A DNA stretch of 32,937 nt from an uncultured Clostridium sp. (GTDB lineage: Bacteria; Bacillota; Clostridia; TANB77; CAG-508). The position numbers and the translations under genes are program-made. Positions 8,456 to 15,689 of the stretch are shown piece after piece. The DNA lies in NCBI GenBank assembly GCA_947574235.1, contig CANPIU010000018.1, forward strand, positions 1 to 32,937. Reading direction: 5' to 3'. The first letter of the stretch is position 1, and every line of letters begins with the position of its first letter. The notes under the pieces are model-generated. The model was not told the DNA's origin and ran no database searches. It worked only from the letters and a program-made list of their open reading frames with translations.

Positions 8456-9645
8456 TATTTTGCCTCCTTTCTTAATCCTAAGTAACGATAAGGATTGTCG
8501 ATTTGATTGGTTTCTACTATTTTTAATAAATCTTGGTAAACGGTTTCGATATCATCTGCTTTGGTATCTCTACCACCAATACCGTAAACGTAATTTACAA
8601 CTGGTACATGAACTTGATTTACATACATAGCGGAAGTTACGTCTTGGAATAAGGCTCCACCAGCAGCATTTAAGGAATCTGCTCTGTCTAAAATAGCAAG
8701 GGCTTTCACATGAGATAACGCTTTTGCGATTTCTTCGGCAGGGAAAGGACGATAAACACGAACCTTTAAAAGTCCTGCTTTAATTCCTTTTGCTCTTAAA
8801 TTATCAACTACAAATTTTGTTGTTCCCGCTGTTGAGTTCATACAAACAATAGCAATTTCAGCATCTCCTAATTGGTATTCTTCCAATAGGGAATAACTTC
8901 TACCAGTCATGGTTTCAAAGTCTTTTGCAACGTCTAAAATAACTTGTTTTGCCTTTTTCATGGCTTCTGCTTGCTGTACTTTATGTTCAAATAAATAAGC
9001 TTGTAAGTCTAAGGGACCTACGGCAATTGGTTCTTCTTTATTTAACAAATAATGTTCTGGTTTATAGGTTCCTACAAATTCTTTTACTTTATCATCTTCT
9101 ACTAATTCAATATTTTCAATAGCATGAGAAGTAATAAATCCATCTTGACATACCATTAAAGGTAGTCTTACGTCTTTATGTTCTGCAATTCTATGAGCCA
9201 TTAAAGTATTGTCATAGGCCTCTTGATTATTTTCTGAAAATAGCATAATCCAGCCACTATCTCTTACTCCCATAGCATCTGAGTGGTCACAGTGAATATT
9301 TAAAGGACCTGATACAGCTCTGTTTACTAAAGACAATACGATTGGTAAGCGCAAACTAGAAGCAATGTAAATCATTTCCCACATTAAAGATAGACCATTG
9401 GCAGAAGTAGCTGTCATAGCTCTTGCTCCTGCTGCTTCTGCTCCGATACAAGCAGACATAGCACTGTGTTCACTTTCTACGGCTACGAATTCTGTATCTA
9501 CGCTTCCGTTAGCAACAAAAGTTGAAAAATATTGAGGTATTTCGGTAGAAGGGGTAATGGGGAAGGCTGCTACTACGTCTGGATTGATTTGTTTCATAGC
9601 AGTTGCCGCTGCTTCATTACCACTTAATCTTTCTCTGATACTCAT
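8455..9645 (-). CDS. porA: 2-oxoacid:ferredoxin oxidoreductase, alpha subunit
   Basis: Alpha subunit (396 aa), carrying the pyrimidine-binding domain for TPP (domain I) and the transketolase C-like domain II. Visible family motifs are NEAAATAMKQINPDVVAAFPITPSTEIP at the N-terminus (the PITPS loop), VAVESEHSAMSACIGAEAAGARAMTATSANGL (with the catalytic-type Glu), and DRADSLNAAGGALF near the C-terminus. An SD (GAGGAGGG) precedes the ATG, one base after the porD stop. Single-chain PFOR is the usual form in many Clostridia, so this multi-subunit form is a point of note. Whether a single-chain enzyme also exists cannot be seen here. Confidence 0.94.
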   Translation of the reverse strand: MSIRERLSGNEAAATAMKQINPDVVAAFPITPSTEIPQYFSTFVANGSVDTEFVAVESEHSAMSACIGAEAAGARAMTATSANGLSLMWEMIYIASSLRLPIVLSLVNRAVSGPLNIHCDHSDAMGVRDSGWIMLFSENNQEAYDNTLMAHRIAEHKDVRLPLMVCQDGFITSHAIENIELVEDDKVKEFVGTYKPEHYLLNKEEPIAVGPLDLQAYLFEHKVQQAEAMKKAKQVILDVAKDFETMTGRSYSLLEEYQLGDAEIAIVCMNSTAGTTKFVVDNLRAKGIKAGLLKVRVYRPFPAEEIAKALSHVKALAILDRADSLNAAGGALFQDVTSAMYVNQVHVPVVNYVYGIGGRDTKADDIETVYQDLLKIVETNQIDNPYRYLGLRKEAK

Positions 9646-9646
9646 A

Positions 9647-9940
9647 TTATCCCTCCTCTTTCATTTCAATGGCACCAAAAGGGCATACTTTAGCACAAAC
9701 GCCACACCCTTTACAGTAGTCATAATTGAAATTTTCTCTTAAACAATCTTTATTTACTGGAATAGCATCCTCTGGACAAACAGGAAAACAAAGTCCGCAT
9801 TGTTTGCACTTATCACTTAAGAATACAGGGCGAATACTTCTCCAGTCACCCGTTTTAAATTCTCTTGCATTTCCAGCTGTATAAATATCGCCACCAGGTG
9901 TTAATTTTTCCATGGGGGTATTATTATTAATCTCTGTCAT
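9647..9940 (-). CDS. porD: 2-oxoacid:ferredoxin oxidoreductase, delta subunit (2x[4Fe-4S])
   Basis: Ferredoxin-like delta subunit (97 aa) that relays electrons from the catalytic core to external ferredoxin. Two [4Fe-4S] motifs are seen: CKQCGLCFPVCPEDAI and CKGCGVCAKVCPFGAI. The N-terminal part TGDWRSIRPVF is typical of PorD/VorD proteins. Its start overlaps the porC stop by four bases, and porA starts right after its stop. Confidence 0.94.
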   Translation of the reverse strand: MTEINNNTPMEKLTPGGDIYTAGNAREFKTGDWRSIRPVFLSDKCKQCGLCFPVCPEDAIPVNKDCLRENFNYDYCKGCGVCAKVCPFGAIEMKEEG

Positions 9941-10515
9941 ATCTTTTTAACCTCCTTTAAGGCTAATTCTAAAGCCTTCATATTGCCATCAATTACTTCT
10001 GGCTTTTTGGCAAATTTATGTTTAAATGAGCCTTTCATATCCTCTAATAAAGCTTCATCTGTCATGATACCACCTACCTTAACAATAGCAGCAAGCATTG
10101 GTGTGTTTGGAAAATATCTTCCTAATGCTTCTTCTGATATTTTTCTTGCATCAATGGTATAAATAGCTCCTTTGTATCCTTTTAAAGCCGTCTTTAGGTA
10201 ATCAGCCGATTTTGTGGTATTGATAACGATGGCTCCTGTTTCTTTTAGCCCTGCTGTAACATCCACACATGTTAAAAGTGTATCATCCACAACGACTACA
10301 TAGTCAGGTTCATAGATATTGCTATGAATGGTAATTGGGTTACTGCTAATACGGTTATAAGCTGTGATTGGTGCTCCCATTCTTTCTGGTCCATATTCTG
10401 GAAAACCTTGAATATATTTTCCTGTGTTGAAGGCAGCGTCAGCTAATAATAAAGATGCTGTTTTGGCACCTTGACCGCCTCTACCATGCCATCTAATTTC
10501 TATTAAGTTATTCAT
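9937..10515 (-). CDS. porC: 2-oxoacid:ferredoxin oxidoreductase, gamma subunit
   Basis: Gamma subunit (192 aa), first gene of the operon. The N-terminal IRWHGRGGQGAKTAS motif is diagnostic of the family, followed by GFPEYGPERMGAPITAYNRIS. A strong SD (AAAGGAGG) lies before the ATG, and a sigma-A promoter with a 17-base spacer lies about 35-65 bases upstream. Confidence 0.94.
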   Translation of the reverse strand: MNNLIEIRWHGRGGQGAKTASLLLADAAFNTGKYIQGFPEYGPERMGAPITAYNRISSNPITIHSNIYEPDYVVVVDDTLLTCVDVTAGLKETGAIVINTTKSADYLKTALKGYKGAIYTIDARKISEEALGRYFPNTPMLAAIVKVGGIMTDEALLEDMKGSFKHKFAKKPEVIDGNMKALELALKEVKKI

Positions 10516-10550
10516 TTTGGTAGCCTCCTTTTTTTCTTTTTTATGGCTTT

Positions 10551-10579
10551 AGTATATGCCTAAACGAGGTTAATGTCAA
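10551..10579 (-). promoter_or_regulatory. sigma-A promoter of porCDAB
   Basis: On the minus strand, -35 TTGACA (10574-10579) and -10 TATACT (10551-10556) are separated by 17 bases. This is a near-consensus housekeeping promoter reading into porC. Confidence 0.85.
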
Positions 10580-10890
10580 GAGAAAAACAAAGAAGAATTA
10601 AGATTATTTAAGTGTCGTAAAAAGTAGAAATTTGCGATGAAAAGTTCTTGCTATTTTTGCTATTTTATGGTTTAATATTAAATAGGCAATTTGTTTTGAA
10701 TATGGCATAAAAATTTTATCTAATAATTTTAGGAAACTTTAAATTTTAATCGTTTAGAATTAAAAATTCATAGAAAAATCCACCCAAAATAATCATTATT
10801 TTTCACAAAATTTTATCTTATTAAAATTTATATTTCAAAAGTTTAAAATCAATATTCAATTTAGAAAAGCAAATAAATGTAAAATTTTAC
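10580..10890. other. AT-rich intergenic stretch between por operon and Rpn gene
   Basis: No coding sequence is seen in the roughly 430 bases between porC and the Rpn gene. Beyond the two flanking promoters it holds a 15-base direct repeat GAAAAGTTCTTGCTA (10639-10653, repeated at 10892-10906). The first copy is followed 17 bases later by TTTAAT, so it may be a second, weaker upstream promoter. The remainder is very AT-rich with no clear hairpin or terminator. Confidence 0.6.
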
Positions 10891-10900
10891 AGAAAAGTTC

Positions 10901-10929
10901 TTGCTAAAAATCAATTTTTCGTGTAAAAT
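10901..10929 (+). promoter_or_regulatory. putative promoter of the Rpn nuclease gene
   Basis: -35 TTGCTA (10901-10906), a 17-base spacer and -10 TAAAAT (10924-10929). The predicted start point (about 10936) would fall inside the SD of the gene, leaving a very short leader. Confidence 0.55.
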
Positions 10930-10942
10930 GGAAAGGAGGAAT

Positions 10943-11779
10943 ATGGTAAAAAGCAAAATACCAGTTACCAATGATTACATATTTAAGAAAATATTTTCCA
11001 AAAAGGGAAATGAAAGTATTTTAAAAGACTTTCTCATTGCTGTCTTAGAAATACCCATTGAAAAAGTAGAGGTGCAAGCAGAGGTTACCTTAGAAAAACA
11101 ACTTGAACAAAATAAGCTAGGTAGATTAGACATTTTGGCTATTTTAGATGATGATACAGTTGTCAACATTGAAATACAAGTGTTAAATCCAAATAATTTT
11201 ATTGAAAGAACTCTGTACTATTGGTCTGGAAATTATTATAACAATTTAGTAGCAGGAGAAGATTATAGAAAAGTAAAAAAGACAATTGCGATTAATATTT
11301 TAGACTATGAACAATTTGAGGAAGGACCATTTCATGAAATTGCTAGACTAAGAAGGGATTATTTACATACCATTTTGACAGATAAACTAGAAATTCATTT
11401 TATTCAAATACCAAAGTTTAAAAAAGAAGAAAGAGGAATACAAACAAAACTAGAACAGTGGATGCAGTTTATTAGTCAAACCAATCCAAAGGGGGTAGAA
11501 TTAGCCATGAAAGAGAACAAAGAAATCAAAAAGGCTAATGACGAATACGAATATCTGACAGGAGAAGCAGCACAAAGAAGACTAGCCTTCCTAAGAGACA
11601 AGGCAATCAGAGACGAAAAAAGTATGAGAGAAGGAGGACGAGAGGAAGGAAGGGAAGAAGGTAAAATTGAAATTGTACAAAAGATGCTAGTTAAAAATAT
11701 GCCAATAGAGCAAATTATAGAGTTAACAGGTTTAAAAAAAGAGAAAATAGAAGAACTTAGAAAAAATACAGAGAAATAA
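10943..11779 (+). CDS. Rpn-family recombination-promoting nuclease / PD-(D/E)XK transposase-like protein
   Basis: 278-aa member of the Rpn/PDDEXK_2 (former transposase_31-like) family, which in E. coli (RpnA) are DNA endonucleases promoting RecA-independent recombination. The N-terminal ITNDYIFKKIF-type motif is present (VTNDYIFKKIFSKKGNES). The nuclease core is GRLDILAILDDDTVVNIEIQVLN, with the Asp and the Glu-x-Gln of the active site. The C-terminal charged tail REEGREEGK is followed by a small helical motif IEQIIELTGLKKEKIEEL also seen in the second Rpn gene. The ATG at 10943 was chosen because AAAGGAGG lies just before it; an upstream in-frame TTG at 10901 overlaps the promoter. Whether it is mobile, a host repair factor or a defence/addiction element is not known. 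Confidence 0.85.
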   Translation: MVKSKIPVTNDYIFKKIFSKKGNESILKDFLIAVLEIPIEKVEVQAEVTLEKQLEQNKLGRLDILAILDDDTVVNIEIQVLNPNNFIERTLYYWSGNYYNNLVAGEDYRKVKKTIAINILDYEQFEEGPFHEIARLRRDYLHTILTDKLEIHFIQIPKFKKEERGIQTKLEQWMQFISQTNPKGVELAMKENKEIKKANDEYEYLTGEAAQRRLAFLRDKAIRDEKSMREGGREEGREEGKIEIVQKMLVKNMPIEQIIELTGLKKEKIEELRKNTEK

Positions 11780-11796
11780 AGAATAAAAATCACCTC

Positions 11797-11824
11797 TTTA
11801 CAAATTCAAAATTTTTGATATAAT
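11797..11824 (+). promoter_or_regulatory. sigma-A promoter of the 239-aa gene
   Basis: -35 TTTACA (11797-11802), a 16-base spacer and -10 TATAAT (11819-11824), upstream of the ATG at 11857. Confidence 0.75.
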
Positions 11825-11856
11825 AAAAGCAAATAAATAAAAAGGGGGAACACAAA

Positions 11857-12576
11857 ATGAAAAAAGGAAAAATCATTGGAATTATTGTAGGAGCCATTGT
11901 TTTAGTATTGCTTATAGCTGGAGGAATAGGGTATTTTTTCATAAATGACGTTGCACAAAAAGCTAAAATCGTAGAGGAGTTTAAGCAAATAGAAGAACTA
12001 ACTAATTCAGAAGATTTCACGATGGAGCAATTAAATGAAAAAACAAAAAATATTGTATCAAGTGGGAAATATGCAGCCGTAGAAAAAGCTGCTAAAAACT
12101 ATGCTTCTGACGTATTTGGAACAGCCTTTGAAATTAAAGCTATTTTACAAGATGAAAAAATGGCACAATTATTGACTGCTAGCAATTATGAAGCAGATGG
12201 ACCAGAATTTGTAGAAACGAAAAAATACATTAGCGAAACAAAACAACAATTAGAAGAGGGAAAAGCAAAAATGTTAAGTTTTCTAGAAGAAGAAAAAATC
12301 AATTCTTATATAGAAGCTGAAACACAAGATGCTTATGCTATTGACTTGTACAAACAATTATTAGCAGAAGACCTTGAAATGTCAGAGGAAGAGAAAAAAG
12401 AATTAGAAACTTCCATTGACAAAGTAATTTCTATGTTAAATACCGAAGAAGAAGTGATTAATTTCTTAATTGAAAACAAAGGAAAATGGCAAGTAGAAGG
12501 AGAACAAGTATTATTTGACTCAAATACATTAGTAATAGAATATAATTCTTTTTTAACTAAACTAAGAATATTGTAA
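11857..12576 (+). CDS. membrane-anchored extracytoplasmic protein of unknown function
   Basis: 239-aa protein not recognised. A short basic N-terminus (MKKGK) precedes one hydrophobic segment (about residues 5-27), so it is an N-in membrane anchor or uncleaved signal; no lipobox cysteine is present. The rest is acidic, Lys/Glu-rich and predicted helical by eye, without cysteines or a visible catalytic motif. SD AGGGGG lies ten bases before the ATG. It has its own promoter and is followed by a long hairpin, so it is probably monocistronic. Confidence 0.75.
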   Translation: MKKGKIIGIIVGAIVLVLLIAGGIGYFFINDVAQKAKIVEEFKQIEELTNSEDFTMEQLNEKTKNIVSSGKYAAVEKAAKNYASDVFGTAFEIKAILQDEKMAQLLTASNYEADGPEFVETKKYISETKQQLEEGKAKMLSFLEEEKINSYIEAETQDAYAIDLYKQLLAEDLEMSEEEKKELETSIDKVISMLNTEEEVINFLIENKGKWQVEGEQVLFDSNTLVIEYNSFLTKLRIL

Positions 12577-12603
12577 AATAATTTAAGCCATAATAAATAA
12601 GAA

Positions 12604-12645
12604 AAAAGTTTGAAAAATAGTGAAATAGTTATTTTTCAAACTTTT
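12604..12645 (+). terminator. 16-bp perfect hairpin, probable terminator
   Basis: The arms at 12604-12619 and 12630-12645 are perfectly complementary over 16 bp around a 10-base loop. The right arm ends in CTTTT. It lies between the 239-aa gene and the flavodiiron gene; the short T run makes a terminator likely but not certain. Confidence 0.7.
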
Positions 12646-12659
12646 ACTAATAGAGAGGA

Positions 12660-13856
12660 ATGAAAAGAAGCATGAAAGATACCAAAATAACTAATACCAT
12701 TATCTATATAGGAGCAGACGACAAAAATATTCGATTATTTGAGTCACAATATGAAGTACCAAACGGGATGGCCTATAATTCCTATCTTATTAAAGATGAA
12801 AAAAATGTAGTATTGGATACCATAGATAGAAATGTAACAGATATATGGCTAGAAAATTTAGAAAAAGAACTTGCAGGAGAAAAAGTAGATTATTTAGTGA
12901 TTTCTCATTTAGAACCAGACCATGCTTATAACATAGGGTTGTTAGCCAAAAAATATCCTGCCATGAAATTAATAGGAAATGCTATGACTTTTAACATATT
13001 ACCAAACTTTTTCGATATCGATTTAAGTGATAGAAAAGTAGTGGTAAAAGAAGGAGATACCTTAAACATAGGAACTCATACCTTGCAATTCTTTATGGCT
13101 CCTATGGTGCATTGGCCAGAGGTCATGGTTACTTATGAACAAACGGAAAAAATATTGTTTACAGCCGATGGCTTTGGGAAATTTGGAACGTTAGATACCG
13201 AAGAAGATTGGGATTGTGAAGCTCGTAGGTATTATTTTGGAATTGTTGGGAAATATGGAGCACAAGTACAAGCTTTGCTAAAAAAAGCAGCTACTTTGGA
13301 TATCAAGATGATTTGCCCTCTACATGGACCGATTTTGAAGGAAAATTTAGCACATTATATAGAAAAGTATGATATATGGAGTCGTTACCAGCCAGAAGAT
13401 GATGGGGTATTGATAGCTTGTGCTTCTATTTATGGAAATACCTTAGAGGCAGCTAAAAAGTTAAAAAGCATCTTAGAAGAAAAAGGTGCTAAAAAGGTAG
13501 TGCTATCTGATTTAGTAAGAGAAGATATGGCAGAAGCGGTAGAAGATGCATTTCGTTATGATAAAATTATCTTAGCAGCTTCTAGTTATAATGCAGGTGT
13601 ATTTGTTCCAATGCAACAGTTTTTACAGAAATTAAAGGAGAGAAATTATCAAAACAGAAAAATAGGTATCTTGGAAAATGGTTCTTGGGCACCTTCTGCT
13701 GGCAAAAGTATGAAAAGTGTTTTAGAAGAAATGAAGGATATTCAAATAGTAGAACCAATGGTTACGATAAAATCAACTATGAAACAAGAAACCATACAAC
13801 AAATGGAAAAATTAGCAGATAATCTATTAAAGGGAGGTGAAACAAATGAAATATAA
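12660..13856 (+). CDS. flavodiiron protein (A-type flavoprotein; O2/NO reductase)
   Basis: Two-domain enzyme that reduces O2 to water and/or NO to N2O in anaerobes. The N-terminal metallo-beta-lactamase domain has the diiron ligands in HLEPD (His83, Glu85, Asp87), HWPE, TADGFG and PLHGP. The C-terminal flavodoxin domain begins near [15 protein letters not shown], with the FMN loops ASSYNAG and ENGSWAP. Length 398 aa is standard. Start choice is uncertain: ATG 12660 has its SD too close, while ATG 12672 (four codons later) has GAGAGG 13 bases away. The rubredoxin gene overlaps its 3' end by 11 bases and should supply its electrons. Confidence 0.94.
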   Translation: MKRSMKDTKITNTIIYIGADDKNIRLFESQYEVPNGMAYNSYLIKDEKNVVLDTIDRNVTDIWLENLEKELAGEKVDYLVISHLEPDHAYNIGLLAKKYPAMKLIGNAMTFNILPNFFDIDLSDRKVVVKEGDTLNIGTHTLQFFMAPMVHWPEVMVTYEQTEKILFTADGFGKFGTLDTEEDWDCEARRYYFGIVGKYGAQVQALLKKAATLDIKMICPLHGPILKENLAHYIEKYDIWSRYQPEDDGVLIACASIYGNTLEAAKKLKSILEEKGAKKVVLSDLVREDMAEAVEDAFRYDKIILAASSYNAGVFVPMQQFLQKLKERNYQNRKIGILENGSWAPSAGKSMKSVLEEMKDIQIVEPMVTIKSTMKQETIQQMEKLADNLLKGGETNEI

Positions 13857-13983
13857 ATGTACAGTATGTGGTTATATCTATGATGATGAAAAAGAAAGTG
13901 TGAAATTTGAGGAGTTACCAGATGATTGGACTTGTCCTTTATGTGGGGTAAGCAAAGATTTATTTGAAAAAGTAGAAGACTAA
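13846..13983 (+). CDS. rubredoxin
   Basis: 45-aa iron carrier with the two Fe-binding knuckles CTVCGYIYD and [19 protein letters not shown] is inside the end of the flavodiiron gene, and the reading frames overlap by 11 bases, so translation is coupled. Rubredoxin is the known electron donor to flavodiiron proteins in Clostridia. Confidence 0.96.
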   Translation: MKYKCTVCGYIYDDEKESVKFEELPDDWTCPLCGVSKDLFEKVED

Positions 13984-14030
13984 AAGAAGAAAATTAGCAT
14001 ATACTATGGATGATATTTTTATTGTACTAC

Positions 14031-14059
14031 TTGACGAAATTAATGATTTAAAGTATAAT
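14031..14059 (+). promoter_or_regulatory. sigma-A promoter of the type III toxin-antitoxin locus
   Basis: -35 TTGACG (14031-14036), a 17-base spacer and -10 TATAAT (14054-14059). The start point should be near 14066, just before the first antitoxin repeat. Confidence 0.8.
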
Positions 14060-14071
14060 AAAAATATAAAT

Positions 14072-14170
14072 ATAAGGCTGCCACCCAGTTGGCGATGGGA
14101 TAAATGCACTGGTGAAACGATATAAGCTGCCACCCAGTTGGCGATGGGATAAATGCACTGGTGAAAAAAT
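14072..14170 (+). ncRNA. CptI-like type III antitoxin RNA (two ~50-nt repeats)
   Basis: Two near-identical tandem units, 14072-14121 (50 nt) and 14122-14170 (49 nt), share the core GCTGCCACCCAGTTGGCG followed by ATGGGATAAATGCACTGGTG. They differ only by one extra G near the start and a few bases at the end (AACGAT versus AAAAAT). Their place between a strong promoter and a terminator just before a ToxN/CptN-like gene is the standard type III layout. In that layout the endoribonuclease toxin cuts its repeat RNA into units that fold as pseudoknots and inhibit it. The GCCACCCAGTTGGC and CCCA/TGGG complementarities inside each unit fit a folded RNA. Confidence 0.82.
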
Positions 14171-14173
14171 ATA

Positions 14174-14200
14174 AGAGGAGGCTGGAAGCTTCCTCATTTT
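14174..14200 (+). terminator. terminator between antitoxin RNA and toxin gene
   Basis: GAGGAGGCT pairs with AGCTTCCTC (one G-U pair) around a tiny loop, followed by ATTTTGTT. In type III systems a leaky terminator here sets the antitoxin:toxin ratio. Confidence 0.8.
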
Positions 14201-14213
14201 GTTAGGAGAAATG

Positions 14214-14711
14214 ATGATAATAAAAGAAGGAACATTATATTTTATTAAAGATGAATTTTTAGATAGATATGGAGAAAAATATAATTTAATGGATAATAAA
14301 GAGAAAAAGGGAACGAAAAGACCTACGTATTTTTGTTTTAGAGATAACAAAGAAAAGCAATTATTATGGTTTGTTCCTATGTCTAAGCAATATGAGAAAT
14401 ATAGAAATGTATATGAGGAAAAGAAGAAAAATATAGGTAAAGAACCTAACAATTTTGTGTTTTTCAATAATGTTGCTGGAAGAAATGGTGTATTTTTAAT
14501 TCAAAATATGTTTCCTACTTTTGAAAACTATATTCAAGAAGAATACTGTAGAAATGGAAAAACAGTAAAAGTAGCTATACCCATACAAAAAGAAATTTTA
14601 GAAAAGGCAAGAAATACAATTGCACTAGCCAAAAAAGGAATTGTTGCAACTTATACCAATTTGCCACAATTTATCAAAGAAATAAAAAGTGAAATAAAAA
14701 GGAAGAGTTAG
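14214..14711 (+). CDS. cptN: CptN-like type III toxin (ToxN/AbiQ superfamily endoribonuclease)
   Basis: 165-aa protein resembling the CptN branch of type III toxins: N-terminus IIKEGTLYFIKDEF, middle KRPTYFCFRD and LLWFVPMSKQYEKY, then FLIQNMFPTFENYI and a C-terminal TVKVAIPIQKEILEKARN. These enzymes are small PemK/MazF-fold RNases held inactive by repeat RNA. The ATG at 14214 is preferred (SD AGGAG five bases upstream); ATG 14211 is too close to it. Antitoxin repeats and a terminator lie immediately upstream. Such loci act in phage abortive infection and plasmid or genomic stability. The family assignment rests on motif memory and on the gene arrangement. Confidence 0.85.
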   Translation: MIIKEGTLYFIKDEFLDRYGEKYNLMDNKEKKGTKRPTYFCFRDNKEKQLLWFVPMSKQYEKYRNVYEEKKKNIGKEPNNFVFFNNVAGRNGVFLIQNMFPTFENYIQEEYCRNGKTVKVAIPIQKEILEKARNTIALAKKGIVATYTNLPQFIKEIKSEIKRKS

Positions 14712-14727
14712 TTTTCTTCCTTTTTTT
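14696..14727. terminator. bidirectional terminator over convergent stops
   Basis: AAAAAGGAAGA (14696-14706) and TCTTCCTTTTT (14715-14725) form an 11-bp perfect stem. It spans the stop codons of the toxin gene (+) and the 57-aa gene (-). Confidence 0.85.
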
Positions 14728-14881
14728 CTTGCTCTTTCTTGCTTTTTTCTTTAGGGATGACAATATCTGTTGGTTTTTTTGTACATTTTGGTTTAGCAGC
14801 ATTTAAATGATTGTAGACAGGAGAAATGTTTAAATCAGAAGTATCTCCTGAAACAATTTCTAAATTCTTTTTCTCACTCAT
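14708..14881 (-). CDS. 57-aa conserved-looking hypothetical protein
   Basis: Small soluble protein starting MSEKKNLEIVSGDTSDLNIS and continuing PVYNHLNAAKPK, with a lysine/glutamate-rich tail. An SD (GCGGAGG) eight bases before the ATG supports it; a longer in-frame extension upstream has none. It overlaps the toxin stop by four bases and lies divergent from scpB. Similar short proteins with a SPVYxHL core occur in Clostridia, from memory, but no function is known to me. Confidence 0.7.
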   Translation of the reverse strand: MSEKKNLEIVSGDTSDLNISPVYNHLNAAKPKCTKKPTDIVIPKEKSKKEQEKKEEN

Positions 14882-14956
14882 AAAAAATCCTCCGCTTAAA
14901 ATTATTAAGGTAATAGTATCATATTCAAGAAAAAAGTGCAAGAGGATAAAAAAAGA

Positions 14957-14985
14957 TTGACAGATTAGTGTTTTTCTGTCATAAT
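14957..14985 (+). promoter_or_regulatory. sigma-A promoter of scpB
   Basis: -35 TTGACA (14957-14962), a 17-base spacer and -10 CATAAT (14980-14985), about 37 bases before the scpB start. Confidence 0.8.
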
Positions 14986-15021
14986 ATAGATTATAATTTA
15001 TTAAAATTGAAGGAACGAAAA

Positions 15022-15651
15022 ATGGAGATAAACAAAATTAAAGCCATCCTAGAAGCCATTTTGTTTGCAGCAGGAAGACCAGTATCGCAAAAAGAATTGG
15101 TGTTAAGCTTAGAAATAGCAGAAGAAGATATTGAAAGTATCATAGCTAGTATGCAAGAAGACTATCGAGAGCAAGCAAGAGGGATTGAAATTATTAAGAT
15201 AGAAAACAATTATCAATTAGGAACTAAAAAGGAATTGCAAGAATTTATTTATCCAGTGCTAGACAAGAGAAGTAAGCCCAATTTATCCAATGCAGCATTA
15301 GAGACGTTATCGATTATTGCTTATAATCCAAAAATAACCAGAGCAGAGATAGAAGCAATTCGTGGTGTATCAGCTGATGCGTGTGTTTATAAGTTGCTAG
15401 AATATGGATTAATTGAAGAAGGCGGAAAAGTAGACTTACCTGGAAAGCCAATGTCTTATCAGACGACAGCGGATTTTTTGCGAATGTTTGGTTATACTTC
15501 TTTAAATGATTTACCAGAATTACCAAGGTATAAATTAGATGAAAATAGGCAAATTGTAATCGATGAGTTAGTAAAACAACAAGAAGAAGTACAAGAGGAA
15601 GAAGGGGAAATGGAGGCTCCTAACCCCCCAAGGGAAGGGGTAGAAGTTTAG
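15022..15651 (+). CDS. scpB: segregation and condensation protein B
   Basis: ScpB is the winged-helix kleisin-associated subunit of the SMC-ScpAB condensin that compacts and segregates the chromosome. The 209-aa protein starts MEINKIKAILEAILFAAGRP, typical of the family. It contains LSNAALETLSIIAYNPKITR followed by AEIEAIRGVSADACVYKLLEYGLIEEGG, the conserved second winged helix. The ATG at 15022 was chosen by SD (GAAGGAACG) and family N-terminus; an upstream in-frame ATG at 14968 lies within the promoter region. scpA, usually adjacent, is not here. proS follows after 38 bases. Confidence 0.94.
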   Translation: MEINKIKAILEAILFAAGRPVSQKELVLSLEIAEEDIESIIASMQEDYREQARGIEIIKIENNYQLGTKKELQEFIYPVLDKRSKPNLSNAALETLSIIAYNPKITRAEIEAIRGVSADACVYKLLEYGLIEEGGKVDLPGKPMSYQTTADFLRMFGYTSLNDLPELPRYKLDENRQIVIDELVKQQEEVQEEEGEMEAPNPPREGVEV

Positions 15652-15689
15652 AAATTTAAGAATGATTAAAAATTTAGGAGGAAATAAAA

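Noticed and set aside
14072..14170. Tandem ~50-nt repeats as a CRISPR array
   Set aside because: Only two directly adjoining units with no spacers and no cas genes; promoter, terminator and toxin context fit a type III antitoxin RNA.
15652..15689. T-box leader before proS
   Set aside because: Only 38 bases between scpB and proS, with no stem or T-box sequence.
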